From: a bacterium
GTDB taxonomy: Bacteria > Patescibacteriota > Gracilibacteria > Absconditabacterales > Absconditicoccaceae
NCBI GenBank assembly: GCA_020627925.1
Contig: JAHDFY010000002.1
Span: 1 to 64,000 of the forward strand
DNA: 64,000 nucleotides
Direction: 5' to 3'
The translations under genes and the position numbers were made by a program. Below are positions 56,217 through 64,000 of this stretch, one piece after another. How positions within the stretch are numbered: position 1 is the stretch's first letter; every line of letters begins with the position of its first letter. A model generated the notes under the pieces. The model did not search any database and was not told where the DNA came from. It saw only the letters and a list, made by a program, of their open reading frames with translations.

Positions 56217-56663
56217 TTATTGTTTTTCTTTTATTGTTGCTAGTTTTATATCAGCTCTAATTTTTTCTAATTTGATAAGAGATCTTTCTATTTCTTCAAT
56301 GCTCCCTTCTTTTTTGAGCGCAACGATTTTGTTCTCAAGATCTTTTTTCATTGTTTTGAGTGTGTTGGTGTTCTCTTCTGGAGATGCTGTAGCTATAGCA
56401 GTTACCACACTGACATTTTTACCATCAACATATATCATACCTTTTGAAAGGCTGATGTGTATTGTTTCATCGTTAAATACGAATTGATCCGTCTCTTTGT
56501 GTTGTTCTGCTGGCCAGATACTCATGACACCAGGTTTAACAACAGACACAAGAGGCATATGGTTAGGAAGTACAGTGATATCACCACCTTCTGTTGGTAT
56601 AGTTGCTTTCAAAATTTTTCCATCAAAAATTACCTTTTCTGGACTAGAAATTTTCAAATACAT
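56217..56663 (-). CDS. atpC: ATP synthase F1 epsilon subunit
   Basis: A 148-residue protein. The N-terminal beta-sandwich shows LKISSPEKVIFDGKILKATI, GGDITVLPNHMPLVSVVKPG and MIYVDGKNVSVVTAIA, all standard for AtpC; the C-terminal two-helix regulator is present (EIERSLIKLEKIRADI). It contains no TGA codons. It lies alone beside ftsZ, far from atpG. Epsilon controls ATP hydrolysis by the F1 motor. Confidence 0.95.
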   Translation of the reverse strand: MYLKISSPEKVIFDGKILKATIPTEGGDITVLPNHMPLVSVVKPGVMSIWPAEQHKETDQFVFNDETIHISLSKGMIYVDGKNVSVVTAIATASPEENTNTLKTMKKDLENKIVALKKEGSIEEIERSLIKLEKIRADIKLATIKEKQ

Positions 56664-56745
56664 GTTGTGGTACGGAATAGGGTAATAAATTATAACTGAT
56701 TTCGCAAAAGAAGTATAATAAGTTTTTGCGCTTTTGCAAATAGAA

Positions 56746-57891
56746 CTACTTTTTTAATCTTTTTCTTATAAATGCAGGTGTTTCGTAGTCTTCTTGCTGA
56801 GATACCTCATTATTTACAGCTCAACTTGATTGTTCTTCTCTCAATCCTCTTGCTATAAAGTTGTCAGAGTGTCATCAAATTTTTCTTCCTAGTACATCTC
56901 TTGATGGTTTTTTGAGTATGGTATCTTGGCTTTGTTCGTCAAAACCAGTAGCAATAATAGTTACCTTTACTTCATCTTCAAAGTTTTCATCAAACGTCAT
57001 TCCCCAGATAAGATTAACATCTTCATCCATTATTTCTTCAACGATTGCAGCTGCTTCTTGCACTTCTATTGGTGTAAGATCATGACCACCTTGTACGGCG
57101 AAGACAACATTTTTTGCTCCATCAAGATTTGTTTCAAGAAGTGGGTTTTCAATTGCTTGTCTTGCTGCATCAACAGCTCTTTTTTCACCAGCTCCGTATC
57201 CAATTCCAAGAACAGCATTTCCAGAATCTTTCATAATTACTTTGATATCTGCAAAATCGACATTAATGTCTCCTGGTTTGATAATCAGATCAGAAATTCC
57301 TTGCACACCTAGATAGAGAATCTTATCGATCATAGTAAAGGCTTGCTTGAATGTGGTCTTTTTGTCAACAACTTGAAATATCTTGTCGTTAGGAATTACA
57401 ATAAGTGTGTCTACTGAGTCTTTCATTCTTTTCAATCCCTCTGCAGCGTTTGTGTGTCTTTTTCTTCCTTCGAAGCTGAATGGTTTTGTTACGATTGCAA
57501 CAGTAAGAATTCCCATTGCTTTTGCCATTTCCGCAACAACTGGTCATGCTCCATTTCCGGTTCAACCACCCATTCCACATGTAATAAAGACCATGTCTGT
57601 GTCTTGTAGCATCATTTTGATTTCTTCACTACTCTCTTCTGCAGCTTTTCTTCCTATTTCAGGGTCCGCTCCAGCTCACAATCCTTTTGTAATGTTTAAT
57701 CCTATGTTGATTTTTTTGCTTGCAAGATTTGTTGCAAGATCTTGTGCGTCAGTATTAATAGCAACAAAATCAACTCCTTCAAGTTTTTCAGAAATCATTC
57801 TGTTGATTGACTTGTTTCATCCTCCACCAACTCAAATTACTTTTATCTTTGCTCCAGGAATAAATTCTGGATTTACTTCTACTAGCGTCAT
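56746..57891 (-). CDS. ftsZ: cell division GTPase FtsZ
   Basis: A 381-residue tubulin-like protein that forms the division ring. The GTP-binding loop GMGGGTGNGAGP lies near residue 104 with two of its glycines written TGA, a strong proof of code 25. IGVGGGGNKSINRM near residue 19, [29 protein letters not shown] (T7 loop, GxxNxDxxD-type) and TIIATGFD follow. The C-terminal linker is short and ends [10 protein letters not shown], keeping the conserved FtsA-binding peptide. It lies 35 bases after ftsA. Confidence 0.97.
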
Positions 57892-57926
57892 GATTGTTTT
57901 GAAATAATATTAGTAAAATATGAAAT

Positions 57927-59093
57927 TTAGAAAAGATCTTTAAAGAACTGTATTATGTTTTTCATTCGACCTATGCCTATGTTGAATCATGTTTGTGTTT
58001 TGTATTTTTTGCTTCGTGTATATAGTCAGGCAATAGTAACAAATTGCTTGTTGTCAGAAACGTCCTTGATGTGTAGGTGACGATCTTTTGCGTCAAAAAC
58101 AGCTAGTTTGAATATTTCTTTAGCAAGTTGTTTTATGTTTTCCATTTTTGTTCCTCATCCGACTAGTAGTACTCACCCGGCAAGTTTTCCATCTCTTTCT
58201 ATTTGTTTGAGTTCGTCGTTTATTTTTTCAAATATTTCTTCATATCTTGCAGTAATAATATCTGAAAGAAATCCTAGATCAATTTCTGTGTCTAAATCTC
58301 TATCAGATTCTTTGATTATATTTCCTAATTCTTTTTTGAGTCTCTCTGCTTCTTTGATTTCTATTTGTAATCCAATAGAAATATCTTTTGTTACATCTTC
58401 AGATCCGATTGGTAACGAACCATACAATAATGGATATCATTCCTCATAAACAACATATGATGTTTGATTTGTTCCAATATCGATAAGTAATGTTCCTAAG
58501 TCTTTTTGATCCAGATCTAATGTTGCTTCAGCATTGACCAATATATTAGGTACAATATCTACTACGTTGATTCATGCTTTATCGAAAGTATCACTCAATC
58601 CTGAATAAAAATTTTTAGGAATTCTGAATACGTCAGCAACTAGTTGAAGTTTTTTTGCTTGTAAGTCTATAGGATCTTTTTCTTTCTTTGTTTCATCAAC
58701 GATCCAATATACTGGCATTATTTTTAGTGTTTCAAAATTTGTCTTTTGACTAATGTCATGAATTACTTTTGATAAATGAGTTATATCATCCTCTTTTATC
58801 TTTTCTCCCATAATTCTTTTGTGTTCTGTAACTCTTTCTCTTTGTATTTCTGGATGTGATAACCCAACGATAGCTTCATCAATAAAGTCACCTCATAATT
58901 TTTTTATGAATCTCTCATTCATTCATGTAATGATTTTAGTTATATCATCGCTATCAAGAATTTTTCCTTTACGTAATCCTCTTGTTTTTGTTTTTTCTTT
59001 TGCAAGTAAAACTGTGTTGCCATCATCCTCTCCAAACACCGCTCACTTTATGTATCCATTTCCTATATCAAATATTGCTTTAATGTTTTGCAT
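57927..59093 (-). CDS. ftsA: cell division protein FtsA
   Basis: A 388-residue actin-like protein that links FtsZ to the membrane. Phosphate 1: IFDIGNGYIKGAVFGEDD near residue 6. Phosphate 2: GTLLIDIGTNQTSYVVYEEG near residue 205. The adenosine motif is GVLLVGGGTKMENIKQLA near residue 320 (three Gly are TGA). The C-terminal amphipathic helix MKNIIQFFKDLF is the membrane anchor. The IC domain (residues 85-165) is present. ftsA and ftsZ form one unit. Confidence 0.93.
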
Positions 59094-59194
59094 ACAACAC
59101 ATACTGGAATAACTAAAATTTATACTTTATGTCAATGTATATGTATGTTACAATTTGAATCCATCTTAATAAAAAATGATGTGATAATATTTGG

Positions 59195-60040
59195 TTATCT
59201 TTGGCTTTCCAACTGTTTTTTAAAAAGAAAATAGTATTGCCTTCTTTTATCTTTATGGAACTTTAACATTGTGTTATTTGAAATAATATTTTTAATATTT
59301 TGTTTGTTTTTGCTTATTTTCATTTTTATTATAGGTTTTCGTATGGTCTTAATTAGTGTTTCACTTTTTGATATAAATCGGTTAGGTGTTCGTTTTTCTA
59401 TGAATTGTTTTCATGCTCCTTTTTTTGTAAATTTTTTGTGTCATAAAAAAATGTTTTGCTGTAAAGAAATATTAGGAAGGAAGTTCTTTACTCGTATATT
59501 TGCTTGTTGAAACTTGTTTGATATATTTTGGTTTTCAATATATAACTCTGATAAATGCGCTATCCAATAGGGCAAATAAACATCTCATCACTTAAGGCGC
59601 AAATGTTCAATATCTAAGTTGTCTTCGCTGATATAGAAACTTAGACAGAACTTTTGCTTTGGATTTGTCATATTTCTTTTGAGATTACAAAGTGTGAACA
59701 ATAACACACTCCAAAATCTGGCTCGCCATAACTGCCCTTTTTTGGTGATAATAAATAAATCTATGTCTGAGTTTTCATGAAGTGCATTGAATGTTATGCT
59801 GTTGCACAAGTATATTGCTCTTACTCACGGAATGTTTTTGTAAAGTCGTCCATATTTTTCTATTTTTGATAGATAAGCATCCATATGTGAATTTTTTTTG
59901 TCTCGTGAAAATCAATGACTTAACGTTGTTGACGCTCAGGCTTTATTGCTTTTTACTCCTTTGTAATTGGGTTCATAAGAAAAAACATGTGCATTGCTAG
60001 GTATTGGGTATCAAAGTGCTTTATAGAAATCTACGTTCAT
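59195..60040 (-). CDS. nucleotidyltransferase-domain protein
   Basis: A 281-residue protein. GFSRDKKNSH and then YLCNSITFNALHENSDIDLF (near residue 84-103) form the pol-beta-like nucleotidyltransferase motif, GxS-type turn followed by DxD-like DID. The expected GS pair reads NS. The rest is helical and basic, ending in a Lys/Asn-rich segment. This type includes many minimal nucleotidyltransferases and toxin-like proteins; no partner is adjacent, so the role is open. TGA-Gly codons, including two in a row at 59584-59589, are required to read through. Confidence 0.65.
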
Positions 60041-60065
60041 TTTTTGTCTATTTATCTAAAGGTTA

Positions 60066-60707
60066 TTACTCGTTTTTCCATATTTCACATTGTTCAATAA
60101 ATGTCAGACATTTATTTTGTTCTATTTGTTGCGTTCTTTTATCAAAAATAAATTCATGAAATAGATGACACTCGTCTCCCCCACTCTTTTTTCGACAAAA
60201 ATAAATAGGACTAGTGACAGAACTTTTGTTGGATGGATTATTATTCTGCATAATGCTAAATCAAGGTTGAGCAAATTGCGACATTCATTGTTTTGTGATA
60301 TGCACTCATATGTTGGAACCGCTTAGTGCTATGTAGTGTTGGTTGCTTTGACAGTGAGGGTTTTCTCCAAGAAGCTCATCAGAAAAAACACTTCCGCTGT
60401 TGTAGGAAAGTGTTATTTTTTGCTGTGTGGTCTTTATGTTGATTGCAAAGGTGTCAGGAAACACAAGATTTCCTCCTGAATAAACTCCTTTTCATGTTGC
60501 TGCATCGACAAGGTACTTTTGCATACTACCAAACATTTTTTGTACACATGCTTGGCCATCGATGACAGCTTTATTGTTGTTGACGAACAAATTTCTTGCA
60601 ATAGTAAATATGATACCAAGTAACATAATTACTAATACTGTTTCTAATAATGAAAATGCTTTTTTATTTGTGAATTGGCCTGATAACGTATTTGTATTGG
60701 CTTTCAT
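60066..60707 (-). CDS. type IV prepilin-like protein (AFSLLET)
   Basis: A 213-residue pseudopilin whose leader ends FTNKKAFSLLETVLVIMLLG near residue 17; Ala replaces the usual Gly at the -1 position, which some prepilin peptidases accept. A hydrophobic stem and a head with several Cys (GQACVQK, PHCQSN, YFCRKK, DECHLF, NKCLTF, EQCEIW) follow, an unusually high number. The start lies inside the end of dnaN (44-base overlap), so it depends on dnaN translation. Confidence 0.78.
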
Positions 60708-61812
60708 TCGTCTCGGTCAAAATTAAAGGAGATTGATCATTGATCATATTAAACAAAACTTCTTCTCCTTCAATAGTTCTCAAAAAATCTGTCACATGTT
60801 TTCCATTCAGTCATAATGTGATATCTGTTCCATTTGTTTTTCCTTGTAGCTGTGTTGCTCCATCTCCTTTGTCTGTTTCTCCTGAGGTAATGGTGATATC
60901 ATTTCCTTTAATGTCCAAAGAAATGTAATTATTGATATCTTTTGTCAAAATGCCGATTTTTTTGATAGCTTTGTCACATCCAGACTTGCTCATTTCTACG
61001 TTAGTTGTAAATTCTTTGGGCATAATTTTTTCATTATCGTAGTCAGGAAATGCTCCTTGTATGAGAAGTGATGTTCCTTTTATTGTCATTGTTTCTAGCT
61101 CAAAGCTACATCTTACTAGGTTCTTTGCTAGTTCAATAGTTACTTGTCCATCGTTGTTTGATGAATGAGCAAACTGAGCAATAGATCTGAAGTCATTCAC
61201 GCTTGATTTTGGAATGATAAGACTCATTTCTTCTTCGAGGTTTCCTTCGTAGTCTACTTTGTACTCTGCTAATCTAAAAGAATCTGTTCATACAAAAATT
61301 ATTTTGTTTCCTGATTCTTCTTTTTTTGTTCTTATTAGCACACCGGTAAATACTGGAGAAAAATTCTTTTCCGTCACGGCGTATTCTACTTTTTCAATTC
61401 CTTTGGCAAGAATATTGCTTTTGATCGCTATGGTTTGTGTTGTATTCATTTCTGGTAATGCAACGTATTCGCTTGCGCTTATTCCTTTGATTGAAAATGA
61501 ATCATAGACGCTCTTGATCGAAAGAGAGTCTTTTTGTTGATCAATCATGATGTCAACGTATCCATCTTCGATTGTTCTAGCAATATCAACAAATGTTTTT
61601 GCATCAACAGTCAGTGCTCCTTCTCCTTCAATATTGGCTTGAAGAGTTACTTCGATATATTTTTCCATATCAGTAGCTCTCCATGTTAGCGTATTTTCTT
61701 TTCCATGGATATAGAGGTTTTGAAGAATTGGTAGGGTATTATTTTTTGCTACGAATTTGCTGCAAAGATCAACGATGTTTTTTAATTCCTTTGTTTCAAG
61801 TGTAACTTTCAT
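60664..61812 (-). CDS. dnaN: DNA polymerase III sliding clamp (beta subunit)
   Basis: A 382-residue ring protein that holds the polymerase on DNA. Three repeats of the clamp fold are visible: MKVTLETKELKNIVDLCSKF with LPILQNLYI, then SPVFTGVLIRT with GTDSFRLAEYKV, and the third domain ending YKYVIRPIHK, a variant of the usual MPMRL end. Length is standard. It stands apart from dnaA and recF, which are not in the window. Its last 15 codons overlap the prepilin gene. Confidence 0.95.
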
Positions 61813-61822
61813 GATAGCACAA

Positions 61823-61842
61823 AAGGGGTAAAATTACCCCTT
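61823..61842 (-). terminator. weak terminator after ABC transporter
   Basis: AAGGGGTAA pairs with TTACCCCTT around two bases, with TTTTG following on the minus strand. It lies 11 bases upstream of the dnaN start, so it either ends the ABC transcript or acts as a leader hairpin. Confidence 0.5.
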
Positions 61843-61940
61843 GTTTATTGTTTTATACCAATTTGTCAATTTTAATTTATAGTAAAGTTTGCGAAAAAGT
61901 AATACATATATGTATGATTTGCCACTGGTCAAGTAATGTT

Positions 61941-63701
61941 TTAGAATCCTGTTTGAAGTTTTAATAGCTTGGCATATTGTCATTTTTTTTGTACGAGCTC
62001 GTGGTGTTTACCCCTTTCTATTACTTTTCATTTTTTCATTACAATAATTTCGTCTGCTTCTTTGACGGTTTGTAATCTGTGGGCAATGATAATAACAGTA
62101 CGATTTTTGAACAAGCTATGCATCGCTTGAGTAACTAATTCTTCGCTAATGCTGTCTAATGCTGATGTTGGTTCATCAAGTATGATTATTTCTGGATTTT
62201 TTAGGAAAACTTTGGCAATAGCGAGACGTTGGCGTTGTCCTCATGACAGCCTTACTCCCCTTTCGCCTATGTGAGTATCTATTCACTGTGGTAGATCATA
62301 TATGAATTCACAGGCGGACAAAGTAATTATTTCTTCTACTCTATTGTTTGAGGGTTTGCTATCTAATCAGTAGCACAAATTTTCGTAGATTGTTCCGTCA
62401 AAAACACCAGGATCTTGAGTAAGAAATCAAATATGTTTATAATAGGATTGTAACGAAACATGACTGCTGTCTTGTATTTTCTTGTTTTGTGGAAGGTTTT
62501 GATTGTCTATGCTGATGTGTCACTGCTGTGCAGATAAATATCATGCGATAAGTTTTGCAAGTGTTGATTTTCATGAACCAGATGAACCAACTAATGCTGT
62601 TTTTTTTCATCATTGGAGAGTTAAAGAGAACTTATCAAACAATGCTTTATTTCATTTGTAGCCAAACGTGATAGCGTCCAGTGTTATATCTCATTTTTTG
62701 TGTACAAAGGTATTCCCTGTATGATATCAATAAATTGGCTTATTTTTTTCGAAAGTTTTTCGGAGCTTCTCGATGTGAGGTGTCTTTCTTGATATGCTTC
62801 TAAATCGATTGACTAAACCACCTACCATGCGATTGATGAGTCAAAAAATGGTAACAAATACGACGAGATCAGAAAGTGTTAGTGTTCCTTGAAAAACACC
62901 ATATCAGATGTAGCTATATCATATTATTTCTCCTATCGCTATCAAAAAAGGAAGCAAGGCATGAAGACTCCATTTGTATGGTACTTCACGTAGTTTGTTT
63001 TGAATGAATTTTTGTCTTAGTTTTTGCATATTTTGCAGCTCTTGCCTTGTTTTTCCGGCTTGTAATATTTCATATTTGGACATAATTTGTCTTACAAACA
63101 GTCTTGTGATGTCCATGCTTGTTTCTTTTGTTTCTTTTTTTACCTTATTTTCTGCTTTGAGAATAGCGCTTCATAAAAGAATAACGATTAGCACAATTGC
63201 TATTCACACTCAAAATGCTTGCCATGAGTAAATAAAAAGATAGGTGATAGAGACAATTATAGTGCATACTTGTCTTAATCAGACAGAAAAGACTTCATAA
63301 TGCATGTCTGCTCGGTTTTCGTATCCTTTTTGTACTATTGATATCGTTTTTCATGTACCAATACTTTCTGCTTGGCTTGCGTTCAGGCATAGGAACTTTT
63401 GCATATATTTTTCATATATAAGTTGCCTTGTTTTTGCTAATGTTGGTCGATCACTTTGTTTTTTATATCGCTCGAATACTGGTCGAAAGCATTTTATTGC
63501 GATGAGACCTCATAACATATAAATAAATTGTTGTTTGTTTTGTGTTTCAATTGCTTGTGACAGTTGTCTCAAAAATTCTACATTAAGAATGTTTACTAAC
63601 GAAACAGTAATAACTAAAAAAGTAATAATGATGTAATGACGCGGTAATTTTTTGAGCGGAAAAAAAAACTCTTTCCATTTGTTGGAATGAATAATATGCA
63701 T
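61941..63701 (-). CDS. ABC exporter, fused membrane and ATPase domains
   Basis: A 586-residue type I ABC exporter half-transporter. Six membrane helices lie within residues 1-310, and the ATPase domain follows. Walker A is GSSGSGKST near residue 376, the Q-loop is at [10 protein letters not shown], the signature [14 protein letters not shown] is near residue 489, Walker B is [12 protein letters not shown], and the H-loop His is in IIIAHRLQT. Gly codons of Walker A and of the signature are TGA. Substrate unknown; lipid or peptide export would fit the family. Confidence 0.92.
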
Positions 63702-63709
63702 GCTATTGC

Positions 63710-63737
63710 AAAAAAAACTAAAAGGTAACGACCTTTT
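63710..63737 (-). terminator. terminator after small ORF
   Basis: On the minus strand, AAAAGGT and ACCTTTT pair around CGTT and lead into AGTTTTTTTT. It lies between the small ORF and the ABC gene. Confidence 0.65.
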
Positions 63738-63777
63738 TCCTATCTCTCATCTTTTTTTCAAAACAAAAAAAGACAGA

Positions 63778-63954
63778 CTAAGGGGTTTCAATGATCTCAT
63801 TGAGAATGATCGCATTTATAACATAGTAATCTGTTTTTTTTACAGAGGTAATACTCCTTTTTTTTGGTAGCATGACATGATGCACTCGGCGAGTCCGAGG
63901 CTTATTAGAGTAAACGATGATATCGTTGTTTTGTGACATCTTTTTTGCATTCAT
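63778..63954 (-). CDS. small basic protein, unknown
   Basis: A 58-residue frame without TGA from the ATG at 63954 to TAG. It is basic in the middle (NKPRTRRVHHVMLPKKRS) and hydrophobic at the end. It is followed by a terminator, which favours a real transcript. No family recognised; a chance ORF remains possible. Confidence 0.4.
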   Translation of the reverse strand: MNAKKMSQNNDIIVYSNKPRTRRVHHVMLPKKRSITSVKKTDYYVINAIILNEIIETP

Positions 63955-64000
63955 TTTTTGTTTGTATGATATTCACGCTATTTTCAAAAATTTCTATATG

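Noticed and set aside
57383-57907. 174-codon plus-strand ORF
   Set aside because: Antisense shadow of ftsZ.
59271-59510. 79-codon plus-strand ORF rich in Phe, Leu and Ile
   Set aside because: Antisense to the nucleotidyltransferase gene once TGA is read as Gly.
1-64000. tRNA, tmRNA, rRNA, CRISPR arrays and insertion sequences
   Set aside because: No T-arm/acceptor pattern, tmRNA ends, spaced direct repeats or transposase genes were found by eye; a covariance-model scan would be decisive.

Overview
The window comes from a low-GC bacterium that reads UGA as glycine (genetic code 25), the code known from the candidate phyla Absconditabacteria (SR1) and Gracilibacteria. Almost every gene is interrupted by in-frame TGA under the standard code, yet the frame never shifts across those TGAs. 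The TGAs fall exactly where conserved families have glycine: Walker A loops of the VirD4-like ATPase, RuvB, UvrD and the ABC transporter, the GMGGGTGNGAG loop of FtsZ, SGGVDS of MnmA and LSGGQRQR of the ABC protein. TGG is still tryptophan, and real stops are TAA or TAG. All gene coordinates below were rebuilt on this reading. The gene set (type IV pilus parts, VirD4-like ATPases, few biosynthetic genes) fits a small-genome, host-attached CPR bacterium. I cannot separate the two phyla from this window alone.

Layout. 1-4.8 kb (+): two tandem VirD4/TraG-like ATPase genes, lspA and a DUF3127 protein. 4.9-7.9 kb (-): ruvB overlapping a secreted SLH-like protein. 8.1-11.6 kb (+): trpS, a lipoprotein, a pseudouridine synthase, rnpA and a probable RNase P RNA. 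11.7-19.9 kb (-): DUF4012 protein, trmB and a tight pilus cluster (PilX-like protein, three prepilins, PilC, PilO-like, PilN-like), preceded by an unidentified structured RNA with its own terminator. 20.3-23.5 kb (+): oligoendopeptidase F, xseB and a membrane protein. 23.6-30.4 kb (-): SH3-like secreted protein, engB, a cysteine-repeat secreted protein, mnmA, type 2 IPP isomerase and a UvrD helicase. 30.9-33.0 kb (+): a 698-aa unknown protein. 33-36.8 kb (-): PAP2 phosphatase, nth, recJ, clpP. 37-41.4 kb (+): a prepilin-like protein, dnaB, an unknown protein and a short DUF1846 protein. 41.4-42.5 kb (-): an AbiEi-like regulator and a small basic protein. 42.6-47.5 kb (+): atpG, a NifU-like protein without its usual cysteines, small membrane proteins, a membrane-anchored HTH protein, a 1-kb gene-free stretch with a possible RNA, and a tyrosine recombinase. 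47.5-53.3 kb (-): a short AlaRS, a membrane protein, a WecG/TagA glycosyltransferase and corA. 53.5-55.1 kb (+): a stand-alone PHP protein and a foreign-looking beta-barrel gene frameshifted at a T11 tract. 55.1-63.95 kb (-): a Trm11-like methylase, atpC, ftsZ, ftsA, a nucleotidyltransferase, a prepilin, dnaN, an ABC exporter and a small ORF.

The core functions are replication and repair (DnaN, DnaB, RuvB, RecJ, UvrD, Nth, XseB, Xer), division (FtsA, FtsZ), translation and RNA processing (TrpRS, AlaRS, TrmB, MnmA, RNase P, EngB) and surface work (pili, lipoprotein processing, SLH-like and other secreted proteins). No tRNA, rRNA, CRISPR array or insertion sequence was found. The most unusual items are the frameshifted beta-barrel gene at 54.5-55.1 kb that has no UGA-glycine codons, the structured RNA in front of the pilus operon, the rnpA-rnpB pairing, the AlaRS without an editing domain and the lone PHP protein.
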